The position numbers and the translations under genes were made by a program. From assembly GCF_031755915.1 (NCBI RefSeq), contig NC_083384.1, positions 993,501 to 1,057,500 of the forward strand: DNA of 64,000 bases, read 5' to 3'. A model generated the notes under the pieces. That model was not told the DNA's origin, made no database searches, and worked only from the letters and a program-made list of their open reading frames with translations. Below are positions 1-9,694 of this stretch, piece by piece. The stretch's first letter is position 1. Each line of letters begins with the position of its first letter. This DNA comes from Ziziphus jujuba (Eukaryota > Streptophyta > Magnoliopsida > Rosales > Rhamnaceae).

Positions 1-547
1 TATATGTTGTATATATAAATCATAAATGTAAAAATATGTAGAATTCGTTCATGAATAGAAAGAAAGGGTATGGGTATGAAAAAGAAGAATAATATTAATA
101 TAATAAATAATATAAAATAATACAATAAATAATAGACTAGGCGTAAATCAATATGCTGAAATAGGAAATAGGACATGAAATAAGGGCTGATAAGATAGAA
201 AAAAAGAATCATAAATAGAATAGAGTTCAGGTTCGAATTCCATAGATAATATGGTTCGTATTGTCTATAATGATCGGCAAATGAAAGGCTTTCTCAAGAT
301 TTTTATTCATCTACTTGATATTTTGAAAATGGATTTTGGTTGAACTTGAAAATTCACTCACTGAAATTTAATAAGTAAGCAATTAGATTGCATTCGGTTG
401 GACAGCCCCAACAAAGTCGAGTGCTAGCACCCATTTTTTATTTCTTATTGAAATATTGAATTAATCAATTAACTTAACTTACTATCGAACATTTCTTTTT
501 TATTTCAATAATTTTTGCAAAAAATTTCGACATCTTTTTATTTTACT
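1..547. other. Plastid-derived rbcL-atpB spacer and atpB leader
   Basis: AT-rich non-coding DNA. The last 170 bases or so resemble the plastid atpB 5' leader (a CAGCACCCATTTTTTATTTC-like stretch near 426-445 and AAAAATTTCGACATCTTTT near 520) and lead directly into the atpB start codon. In the plastome this spacer holds the divergent rbcL and atpB promoters. I cannot place a promoter precisely. The left edge is cut by the window. Confidence 0.75.
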
Positions 548-698
548 ATGACAATCAATCCTACTACTTCTGGTCCTAGGGTTCCCACGCTTGAAAAAAA
601 CAACCTGGGGTGTATTGCACAAATCATTGGTCCAGTATTGGATGTAGCTTTTCCACCAGGCAAGATGCCTAATATTTACAATGCTCTAGTAGTTAAGG
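548..698 (+). pseudogene. atpB: atpB piece 1 of 3 (N-terminus), plastid-derived
   Basis: Codons 1-50 of the beta subunit of plastid CF1 ATP synthase, the catalytic subunit that makes ATP on the thylakoid stroma side. The translation keeps the N-terminal beta-barrel segment ([29 protein letters not shown]) with substitutions expected of decay (Arg2 to Thr, Arg to Cys). The ATG at 548 is the normal plastid start. The gene breaks after the codons for VVK, where element B inserted. The target duplication TAAGG is at 694-698 and again at 12996-13000, where atpB resumes in register. A dead nuclear copy. Confidence 0.95.
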
Positions 699-920
699 TG
701 ATACGAACCTAGGACGACCTGCTCCTAAACCCGTATTATATTAGCCAGGATCTTAATTAAGTTCAAGTTCTAGTGGAATTGAGCTCAACCCCTAACCAAC
801 CTGTGGTTAGAAACCTTGGTATAATGTAGACGCCACAATAAGGGATGGAAAACCTATTGATAAGTCAAGTCAGCACCCCAGCGGGTTATCGGTGGAGCGG
901 GCTCGGGCGGAATCACATCA
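699..920 (-). repeat. Internally deleted 3' LTR of element B, with PPT at 921-934
   Basis: Starts TGATACGAACCTAGG and ends GGAATCACATCA, the two LTR termini, but is only 222 bp against about 1134 bp for its partner. The deletion joint is near 868, where GATAAGTCAAG meets TCAGCACCCCAG; the removed end would have read GTCGAG, so a few bases of similarity (TCAAG/TCGAG) flank it. The adjacent purine-rich tract (minus-strand AAAAGGAGGGGAA) is the polypurine tract. Confidence 0.9.
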
Positions 921-1855
921 TTCCCCTCCTTTTGAAAAGGATTTGTCCTCAAATCAAGATCATCACCTGCAGTAAAAGGAGCTAAATCATCAACATTAAA
1001 TGAAGCACTCATGTTATACTCACCTGGTAAATCAAGCTTGTAGGCATTCTTGTTATTCGGCTCCAAAACTTGAAAAGGTCCATCCATAGGCGGCATGAGC
1101 TTTGACTTTATTTTATTAGGTAACCTTTCCTTTCGTAAGTGCAACCAAACCAATTCTCCTGGGTCAAACACTATTACAAAAAAATCTAGAAATACATGCT
1201 CATTATGGTAAAAATTACACTTTTTAAAGTTAGCAAACAATATTTCCCAAATTTTCAAATTGCCACTAAATAAAGCTCTCAACAATGCAGATAAATTTCT
1301 ATGCAATAAAGACATCTTTAAATAAGTATCTTTAAAATTCATGGTCAGCAATGATTTCTTATTCATAATTACCTTATTAACATCACCAAAGCTAAGATAA
1401 AAATTTATATTTTTCCTTTCTTGTATTCCTTTTCCTTTCTCACTCACGGCCATCTCACCTTCCTCATTCTCGGCTTTTGCACCAAATTTTTCACTCTTGG
1501 TTTTATTAAAATTTTTCCACACAACCTGAGTATTAGAAGACTTACCTTGGACAGCAAGCTCACCTTTTCCCTCTTGATTGGATGGTAGTCCACTTGGAAT
1601 TTCATTTGGGAAGACATCTCCAAATTCCTTCAAAGGAGAAATCATTGAACTTGGCAATTCAAGTTCTTCAAAGTTAGTTTGATCATTAAAATAATTTTCT
1701 TTATAAATCATGACCAGAAAAGGTTTCTTACACTCAATAACCTTATTGATATCCCCTAAACTCAAATAAAAATTGCTACTTAACCTTTCTTTTCTTTCTT
1801 TTTCTTTTTTTCCCTTGGATTGGCGCAAACCTTTGGATTTCTCTTCCTTCTCCAA
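854..1855 (-). pseudogene. Element B: protease-RT linker plus scrambled RT/IN remnant
   Basis: Open frame of 333 codons. In order it has: the linker typical between protease and RT ([17 protein letters not shown], then [18 protein letters not shown] at about residues 75-92); a second diverged linker copy ([17 protein letters not shown]); an integrase-core remnant ([18 protein letters not shown]); a piece matching RT ([19 protein letters not shown]); and the integrase C-terminus ([20 protein letters not shown]). The RT catalytic palm, RNase H and the integrase catalytic core are absent. The frame crosses the polypurine tract into the 3' LTR. The same arrangement recurs in the other copies, so it is inherited rather than a private lesion. 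Confidence 0.85.
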
Positions 1856-3059
1856 GCTCTCGGGTTTGCCACTTTCTTTACCCTCTCTTTCAGTTTTTCT
1901 TTGATCTTTCCACTCAATATGAGTCTTAGAAACCTTACCTTGATCAGAACCTCAATCTTACTTCCTTGAAAGGATGGTGAAGCCGTTGGTGCCATACTTG
2001 CTTTTTCCTTGAGCTTGTCGGCTTCTCTCTTTTGTTGCATTTGTAATTGGTCTTTGTAAACCTCTTTAGGAGATAATGGTTCCAGCTTGACCTTCTTCCC
2101 TTTAAACCTAAAAACAATACTATTTTCTCGACCAAAATGAGTAGCATCTTTATCAAATTGCCATGGTCTACCTAATAGTATATGTCCAGCAATCATGGGT
2201 ACAATATCACATAAAACTACATCCTTATATCTACCTATATTAAATTTTACTTTGGCTTGTTTGTTTACTTTTGTCTCACCATTATCATTAAGCCATTGTA
2301 ATCTGTATGGTTTAGGATGTTTTATTGTTTTTAAGCCCAATTTATCAACTACAAGGTTACTTATTACATTAGTATAACTCTCACTATCTACAATCATGCT
2401 ACAAATTTTACCTTGTATTTCACAACGAGTGTGGAAGATGTTCTCTTGTTGAATTTGTTCTTCATCCTTGTAAACAGCAAGTACCCTCCTTGAGACTAAA
2501 TTTAGCTCAACATTTGATGTGTTTAATGGTTCGGCCTCATCATCAAGTCCTTCATCTTCTTGTTCGATTTCAGCCTCACTAGCCTCACTCTCGGATTCCA
2601 CCTCTCCATTACCTCTAATTACCATTATCCTTCTATTCGAGCATTGGCTGGCTATATGTCCTCTTCCTTGGCACTTGACAAAAATAATTTCTCTTGACTT
2701 TTGAGGTTTAGGTTCAGATTTTTCCTCACCTTTAATGGCTTGGGCAGCTTCGGTTTTAAATTCTCTTCTCGGCCGGTTGGTAGCTTCTTTACCAAGTTTC
2801 AGCTTCAGCTTGCTTTCATAAGTGGAATTGTTTTTCCAGCCACTTGAACTTGTCCTTCCACTGCTAGAAACTCCTCGAACCGTGTGCTAACACCCTTCCT
2901 CTTGAATTGGTTCTCAAGCTTAATTGCTACATGCAACGTCCCCTCAAATTCCAAGTATTATTTTAATTCAAGCTGGTTGGCAATGTCACGGTTTAACCCT
3001 CCAAGAAATCTTGCCATTGTTGCCTCCCTATCATCCCTCATGCTTAACCTCATCATGAG
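1780..3059 (-). pseudogene. Element B: Gag C-terminus, zinc knuckle and protease (broken)
   Basis: The 281-codon frame at 1780-2625 carries the acidic spacer after the nucleocapsid and a retroviral-type aspartic protease (IVDSESYTNVISN near 2370-2400; AGHILLGRPWQFD flap and C-terminal region). The usual active-site triplet DSG reads DSE. Upstream (2626-3059) the zinc-knuckle region and the end of the Gag core are recognisable but degraded: the knuckle Cys/His pattern is incomplete. The gag is interrupted at 3059/3060 by element D and resumes at 8931. Confidence 0.85.
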
Positions 3060-4021
3060 TGATACGAACCTAGGACGACCTGCTCCTAAACCTGTATTAT
3101 ATTAGCCCGGATCTTAATTAAGTTCAAGTTCTAATGGAATTGACCTCAACCCCTAACCAACCTGTGGTTAGAAACCTTGGTATAATGTAGACGCCACAAT
3201 AGGGGATGGAAAACCTATTGATAAGTCAAGCTAAAACAACCAATTCTCTAATGGTGTTTTAGGTGTTCTCAAAGAACAAAGAGATAATGAATCTCACAAG
3301 TATTTTCTTAATCAAATCCAAGTTGTATTCTTATTGAAAAATAAGCCTTTAAATAGGCTACAAAGCCACGAAATAAAACCTTAAAAACGAAAGGGAAAAC
3401 CGACCATACAAAGTAGTTTCCTATGGTGGCCGAAATTCTCACTCATTTCCTAATCTAATTTGGATTAATTAATTCCTTTATTTTGAATTAGGAATTAATT
3501 AATTTACAATGAAAATAATAATATAATAACTTTCCTAAACTTATTCTTCCAGAAAATAAATAAATAAAAACCAAAAAGTAATGGTAGTTTCCTAAAACAA
3601 AAAGTAAAAACAAATTAGGAAACTAAAAATGCTAGCCTTTTGATCAAGTTGACTTTGATCAATCTTTGACCTCTTTGAGCTTCAAATCAGCTTCTAGATG
3701 CTTTTTAGGATGCCGAATAAGCTGAATATGAAGTCCCACACGTTGCCCATGCTTGGAAAAAGAAGAAAAGGCTAATACAGTAAAATACAGTAAAGCCAGC
3801 AAGCAATACAGCAAATTAGGCCAAATTGTTGATGCTGTCCATACAAGCCCTTTTTGTTTGCATTTGGGGCTGCTTTAACTTGATTCCATGACCTATTAGG
3901 CATATGTATTGAACCCATAAAACATTGGAACCATTTCATGCTTCCCGGACTCTAAAAATGTAACAAAACCGTCACCCGGGTCCGTATCGGCTTCCACCAC
4001 TTGGATGCTTAGAATAGGCTT
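3060..4021 (-). repeat. Truncated 3' LTR of element D
   Basis: Starts TGATACGAACCTAGG and matches the family LTR up to AGGCTTTGTA, then jumps into coding sequence (AGTGCAACCAAACCAA, minus-strand codons for LVWLHL). About 150 bp of LTR plus the adjacent polypurine tract and 3' coding sequence are deleted. The shared GTA at the joint suggests microhomology-mediated deletion. Confidence 0.85.
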
Positions 4022-4545
4022 TGTAAGTGCAACCAAACCAATTCTCCTGGGTCAAACACTATTACAACAAAATCTGGAAATACATGCTCATTATGGTAAA
4101 AATTACACTCTTTAAAGTTAGCAAACAATATTTCCCAAATTTTCAAATTGCCACTAAGTAAAGCTCTCAACAATGCAGATAAAGTTCTATGCAATAAAGA
4201 TATCTTTAAATAAGTATCTTTAAAATTCATGGTCAGCAATGATTTCTTATTCATAATTACTTTATTAACATCACCAAAGCTAAGATAAAAATTTATAGTT
4301 TTCCTTTCTTGTCTTCCTTTTCCTTTCTCACTGACAGCCATCTCACCTTCCTCACTTTCGGCTTTTGCACCAAATTTCTCACTCTTGGTTTTATTAAAAT
4401 TTTTCCATACAACCTGAGTATTAGAAGACTTACCTTGGACAGCAAGCTCACCTTTACCCTCTTGATTGGATGGTAGTCCACTTGGAGTTTCATTTGGGAA
4501 GACATCTCCAAATTCCTTTAAAATAGAAATCATTGAACTTGGCAA
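4009..4545 (-). pseudogene. Element D: second linker copy and scrambled RT/IN remnant
   Basis: A 178-codon frame continuing the gag-protease frame after a stop. It repeats the family arrangement: [18 protein letters not shown], second linker copy ([17 protein letters not shown]), integrase-core remnant ([19 protein letters not shown]), RT remnant ([19 protein letters not shown]) and the start of the integrase C-terminus (GELVWLHL), where the deletion joint cuts it. It is nearly the same protein as in element B, supporting a common non-autonomous ancestor. Confidence 0.85.
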
Positions 4546-4587
4546 TTCAAGTTCTTCAAAGTTAGTTTGATCATTAAAATAATTTTC

Positions 4588-6714
4588 TTAATAAATCATG
4601 ACCAGAAAAGGTTTCTTACACTCAATAACCTTATTAATATCCCCTAAGCTCAAATAAAAGTTGCTGCTTGACCTTTCTTTTCTTTCTTTTCCTTTTCCCA
4701 CCTTGGATTGGAGCAAACCTTCGGATTTCCCTTCCTTCTCCACGCTCTCGGGTTTGCCACTTTCTTTCGCCTCTCTTTCGGCTTTCCCTTGATCTTTCCA
4801 CTCAATATGAGCCTTAGAAACCTTACCTAGATCAGCAACCTCATTCTTACCTTCTTGAAAGGATGGTGAAGCCATTGGTGCCATACTTGCTTTTTCCTTG
4901 AGCTTTTCGGCTTCTCTCCTTTGTTGCATTTGTAATCGGTCTTTGTAAACCTCTTTAGAAGATAATGGTTCTAGCTTGATCTTCTTCCCTTTAAACCTGA
5001 AAACAATACTATTTTCTCGACCAAAATGAGTAGCATCTTTATCAAATTGCCATAGTCTACCTAATAGTATATGTCCAGCAATCATGGGTACAATATCACA
5101 TAAAACTACATCCTCATATCTACCTATATTAAATTTTACTTTGGCTTGTTTGTCTACTTTCATCTCACCACTATCATTAAGCCATTGTAATCTATAAGGT
5201 TCTGGATGTTTAATTGTTATTAAGCCTAATTTATCAACTACAATGTTACTAATTACATTTGTACAACTTTCACTATCAATAATCATACTACAAATCTTAC
5301 CTTGAATTTCACATCGGGTGTGGAAGATGTTCTCTCTTTGAATTTCATCCTCATCTTTGCATGCAGCAAGTAATCTCTTAGAAAGCAAGTTTAATTCAGC
5401 ATTGGATGCTTGCAAGGTTTCGGGTTCATCCTCCAAGTCCTCCTCCTCTTGCTTAGCTTCATCCTCACTTTCTTCACTTTCCGATTCTAGCTCGTCATTG
5501 CCCTTTAACACCATGATTCTTCTATTCGGGCATTGGCTATCAATGTGTCCTCCTCCCTGGCACTTAAAACACACAACATCATGAGTTCTATAAGGTTTAG
5601 GATCTAATTTTACCTTATTCTTTGGTGCTTGGACAGGTTTGGGTCTAGTCTCCTTCCTTGGCCAGTTTGAACTTTCTTCTTCGACTTTCGGCTTTGGCTT
5701 GCTTTCATAGATGGGATTGTTCCTCCAGCCACTTGAATTGGACCTTCCACTGTTGGAAACACCTCCAAACCATGATCTTACACCCCTCCTCTTGAATTGA
5801 TGCTCTAATTTAATAGCCACATGCAACATCTCTTCCAATTCCACATATTGTTGCAATTCTAGTTGATTGGCTATTTCACGATTCAAACCACCAAGAAACC
5901 TTGCCATGGTTGCTTTCCTATCTTCATTCAAGTTCAATCTCATCATAAGCATCTCCATCTCCTTGTAATAATCCGCCACAGATCCATGTCCTTGAGATAA
6001 AGATTGAAGTCTTTGATGCAGCAACCTATGATAGTGTGATGGTATGAATCGCTTCCGCATGGCTCTTTTCATTTGTCGCCATGTAGTAATCAAGTCATCA
6101 CCAACTCTCCTTCGGGTGTTTTGTTCATTGGTCCACCACTGGAGTGCATAATGGTCAAACTCCTTTGCTGCCAATTTCACCTTCTTAGCCTTCGAATAAT
6201 TATGGCGGTCAAATATCATCTCCATCTTTTCTTCCCACTCCAAATATGCTTCGGGGTCACTTTTTCCCATGAATGGTGGGATGTTGATCTTGATATTGCT
6301 AAGATTGTCATATGTTTCTTCCCTCCTATATCTTCCATGGCTAGCTCTATCTTGAACAGCAAAAGTTTCATCCATACCTCCCTCAAAGTATCGACCGAAT
6401 GGCTCCTCATCAAATTCCTCTCTCAGTCTCTCACGACCTCCTCGTCCTAGGCCTCGTCCTCCATGGAATTCTTGCCTATTTCTTGTGTTCAAAATTCCTT
6501 GGGAAACTTCTAGCCTTCCCATCCTTTGATTCACATGCTCAACTTGAGCACTAACCTTCTGTATTGACTCCAAAACAACTCTCATGTCCACTTGGTCTCC
6601 ACTCCTGGTAGCTCGGGCATCACCATGGAATGCTACGGACTCCTCCTCATTGATCCTCAAGGGTGGATCTCCTCTTCTTATTCTAGAATCTGCCATGTTA
6701 GTATAATAATGCAA
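4588..6714 (-). CDS. Element D Gag-protease polyprotein (708 codons, intact frame)
   Basis: The best-preserved retrotransposon frame in the window. Residues 1-110 are a polar N-terminus; the Met at residue 7 (in NMADSR) is an alternative start. Residues 145-310 are the Ty3/gypsy Gag core (INIPPFMGKSDPEAYLEWEE, then FLGGLNREIANQLEL). A CCHC zinc knuckle, CFKCQGGGHIDSQC, lies at about 382-395 and would bind RNA in the particle. An acidic spacer follows, then an aspartic protease at about 470-590 with IIDSESCTN at its active site and AGHILLGR downstream. The usual DSG triplet is DSE, so protease activity is doubtful. The last 100 residues are the charged protease-RT linker. The frame ends at a TAA where sister copies have AAA (Lys). 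Probably not active, but a useful family reference. Confidence 0.85.
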   Translation of the reverse strand: MHYYTNMADSRIRRGDPPLRINEEESVAFHGDARATRSGDQVDMRVVLESIQKVSAQVEHVNQRMGRLEVSQGILNTRNRQEFHGGRGLGRGGRERLREEFDEEPFGRYFEGGMDETFAVQDRASHGRYRREETYDNLSNIKINIPPFMGKSDPEAYLEWEEKMEMIFDRHNYSKAKKVKLAAKEFDHYALQWWTNEQNTRRRVGDDLITTWRQMKRAMRKRFIPSHYHRLLHQRLQSLSQGHGSVADYYKEMEMLMMRLNLNEDRKATMARFLGGLNREIANQLELQQYVELEEMLHVAIKLEHQFKRRGVRSWFGGVSNSGRSNSSGWRNNPIYESKPKPKVEEESSNWPRKETRPKPVQAPKNKVKLDPKPYRTHDVVCFKCQGGGHIDSQCPNRRIMVLKGNDELESESEESEDEAKQEEEDLEDEPETLQASNAELNLLSKRLLAACKDEDEIQRENIFHTRCEIQGKICSMIIDSESCTNVISNIVVDKLGLITIKHPEPYRLQWLNDSGEMKVDKQAKVKFNIGRYEDVVLCDIVPMIAGHILLGRLWQFDKDATHFGRENSIVFRFKGKKIKLEPLSSKEVYKDRLQMQQRREAEKLKEKASMAPMASPSFQEGKNEVADLGKVSKAHIEWKDQGKAEREAKESGKPESVEKEGKSEGLLQSKVGKGKERKERSSSNFYLSLGDINKVIECKKPFLVMIY

Positions 6715-7816
6715 AAGAAATAAAATAGGACCTTACCAATTTCACTCCCTTACGTGTTTCACTCAAATAAGGACTCGACACTCGTGTTTGCACACTTATT
6801 CCGGCTTTTACCCTATTTTAAGCTCAACACTCTTTCCTTCTTCCACTCAATGAATTATCTCAAAGTTCTAATTAAAACACCCACAAAACAGCAATTAGAT
6901 CACTAGTATGTTTTAATTAAACTTACCAACAAAACAGTAGTAAAAAGTAGGCAATACCAAAAGAATCCAACAAATCCTAATTTTTCAGCTTTCTAGACAA
7001 GGAAACACAAAATAATGTGAAAACGTTGGAATTTTTGAAAACTGCACCAGATGGTAGTAGATTATGAGTTCAAGAATAAAATTCCAGAAAAAGAAATTCA
7101 AATACGAATAAGAATCAAAGAGAACAAAAAATATAGAAAAGTTGTTGGTTGTTGTTCTTTGTAATTCAGGTTTTGTATCAATTTCCTTTAACTAATTTTA
7201 ATCCAAATAATTTAAGCACCCAAAATCCAAATATCCAGTAGTAAAAATAATTCCCCAGAAACTCAAATAAATAATCAAAAAAAAACCCAGCAGCTCCAAC
7301 AAGATTCCAGCAAACAAATCAAACTCCAACAAACCAAAATATTTTTTTTTATTCGGCTTTACCTTCTTTTTTTTCACTCACAGAACATAAACAACTGCAG
7401 TAGCAAGAATAATTACCAAAATTTCAATTCCAACTCCAAAACAAACACCAAACCCGTGACCTCCAAATAAACAAGATGTGCAGTTTTTTTTTTTTTTTTT
7501 TTAAATGTTGCTGCAAACTTCCTCTTTTTTTTTTTTTTTTTCAATATATGAATGCAGATATTTAAGACTAAAACAGCAAAGGAAAATCAACAAAAACCAA
7601 AATTATTAAGAACAATGATAAAAGACAACCAACAAATTAGGAAACAAAGATACGATAAAACTAGGAAACCTAATTCAACTAGGAATGAATTTTTTTTTTT
7701 TTTAAAGATGCAGAACGTGTATGGGATGGATGCAACCTTAACCTAATGCTAAAATTGCAGAGTAACACAAAAACAAATAAAGCAAATAAAGATAGATCAA
7801 ACCTGAACAAAATTTA
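6715..7816 (-). other. Untranslated leader of element D
   Basis: About 1.1 kb between the primer-binding site and gag without a convincing gene. It is AT-rich with long T or A runs (about 7484-7502, 7526-7542 and 7689-7702). The same leader, with runs in the same places, is present in B and both full internal regions of complex C, so it is a family feature, possibly for packaging or translation. Confidence 0.7.
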
Positions 7817-7828
7817 GCTCTGATACCA
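7817..7828 (-). other. Primer-binding site of element D (tRNA-iMet)
   Basis: On the minus strand this reads TGGTATCAGAGC, complementary to the 3' end of plant initiator Met tRNA, two bases inside the 5' LTR boundary at 7831. Confidence 0.92.
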
Positions 7829-7830
7829 AA

Positions 7831-8925
7831 TGATACGAACCTAGGATGACCTGCTCCTAAACCTGTATTATATTAGCCCGGATCTTAATTAAGTTCAAGT
7901 TCTAATGGAATTGACCTATGGTTAGAAACCTTGGTATAATGTAGACGCCATAATAGGGGATGGAAAACCTATTGATAAGTCAAGCTAAAACAACCAATTC
8001 TCTAATGGTGTTTTAGGTGTTCTCAAAGAACAAAGAGATAATGAATCTCACAAGTATTTTCTTAATCAAATCCAAGTTGTATTCTTATTGAAAAATAAGC
8101 CTTTAAATAGTCTACAAAGCCATGAAATAAAACCCTAAAAACGAAAGGGAAAACCGGCCATGCAAAGTAGTTTCCTATGGTGGCCAAAATTCTCACTCAT
8201 TTCCTAATCTAATTTGGATTAATTAATTCCTTTATTTTGAATTAGGAATTAATTAATTTACAATGAAAATAATAAAATAATAACTTTACTAAACTTATTC
8301 TTCCAGAAAAGAAATAAATAAAAACTAAAAAGTAATGGTAGTTTCCTAAAACAAAAAGTAAAGTTGACTTTGATCAAGTTGACTTTGATCAATCTTTGAC
8401 CTCTTTGAGCTTCAAATCAGCTTCTAGATGCTTTTTAGGATGCCGAATAAGCTGAATATGAAGTCCCACACGTTGCCCATGCTTGGAAAAATAAGAAAAG
8501 GCTAATACAGTAAAATACAGTAAAGCCAGCAAGCAATACAGCAAATTCGGCCAAATTGTTGATGCTGTCCGTACAAGCCCTTTTTGTTTGCATTTGAGGC
8601 TGCCGTAACTTGATTCCATGACCAATTAGGCATATGTATTGAACCCATAAAACATTGAAACCATTTCATGCTTCCCGGACTCCAAACATGTACCAAAACC
8701 GTCACTCGGGTCCGTATCGGCTTCCACCACTTGGATGCTTAGAACAGGCTTTGTATCTTCAAGTATGGACAAGCTCTGTTGAGATTGATTACCCCCTGTA
8801 TAAATACTCCCAGGTTGTCCTTAAATCTCTTAATTTGAGCTCTTGTGATTGGCCTAGTCTTCATCCGTGTCGAGTCAGCACCCCAGCGGGTTATCGGTGG
8901 AGCGTGCTGGGGCGGAATCACATCA
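7831..8925 (-). repeat. 5' LTR of element D
   Basis: 1095 bp, TG...CA on the plus strand (TGATACGAACC...GGAATCACATCA). Slightly shorter than other family LTRs because of small deletions. Next to the target duplication ATGAG at 8926-8930. Confidence 0.92.
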
Positions 8926-9694
8926 ATGAGCATCTCCATCTCTTTGTAGTAATCCTCCACGGACCTAGTTCCTTGAGATAAAGATTGAAGCCTTTGATGC
9001 AGCAACCTATGGTAATGGGATGGCACAAACCGTTTCCTCATTGCTCCTTTCGTTTGACGCCATGTCGAGATTAAATCATCATCACTCTCCCTCGGTTATT
9101 TTGCTCATTGGTCCACCATTGGAGTGCATAATTTCCAAACTCCATTGCTGCCAACTTCACCTTCTTACCTTTCGAATAGTTGTGGCAGTCAAAAATCATC
9201 TCCATTTTTTCTTCCCACTCCAAATAAGCTTCGGGATCACTTTTACACATAAAAGGTGGGATGTTAACCTTGATATTTCCCAAATCATCATTTGTATCTT
9301 CCCTCCTATATCTTGCATGGCCAGCTCTATATTGGACAGCAAAAGTTTCATCCATACCTTATTCAAAGTCTCCACCGAATGGCTCCTCATCAAATTCCTC
9401 TCTCCGTCTCTCGTGACCTCCTCGTCCTCGGCCTCGCCCTCCATGGAATTCTTGCCTATTTCTTGTGTTTGGCATTCCTTGTGAGGCTTCTAGTCTTCCG
9501 ACTCTTTGATTTACATGCTCAACTTGAGCACTAACCCGCTGTATTGACTCCAAAACAGCTCTCATGTCCACTTGGTCTCCACTCCCAGTAGCTCGGGCAT
9601 CGCCATGGAATGCTACGAACTCCTCCTCATTGATCCTCAAGGGTGGATCTCCTCTCCTCATTCTTGATTCTGTCATGTTAGTATAATAATGCAA
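8926..9694 (-). pseudogene. Element B: Gag N-terminal half
   Basis: Continuation of the gag interrupted by element D. Starts at the conserved site (MHYYTNMTESRMRRGDPPLR, 9694 leftward; alternative Met inside) and covers the polar N-terminus and most of the Gag core (VNIPPFMCKSDPEAYLEWEE; MRKRFVPSHYHRLLHQRLQS), ending at the ATGAG duplication. It is broken by a stop after the codons for FGGDFE (near 9359) and by frameshifts around 9090. Confidence 0.88.

Larger units (their letters stand above)
3060..8925 (-). mobile_element. Ty3/gypsy element D nested in gag of element B
   Basis: Minus-strand copy of the same family, flanked by the duplication ATGAG (3055-3059 and 8926-8930); the host gag is continuous across the site. 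The right LTR (7831-8925) is complete in outline, with a primer-binding site at 7817-7828. The left LTR is truncated: at about 4021 it passes directly into the region encoding the integrase C-terminus, so the end of the LTR, the polypurine tract and the last part of the coding region are missing. Its gag-protease frame is the longest and best preserved in the window. Confidence 0.92.

Noticed and set aside
8655..8981. Plus-strand open frames over minus-strand LTRs and gag (also 6073-6450, 9020-9484, 26258-26713)
   Set aside because: They are antisense shadows of gag and LTR coding frames and recur wherever those sequences recur.
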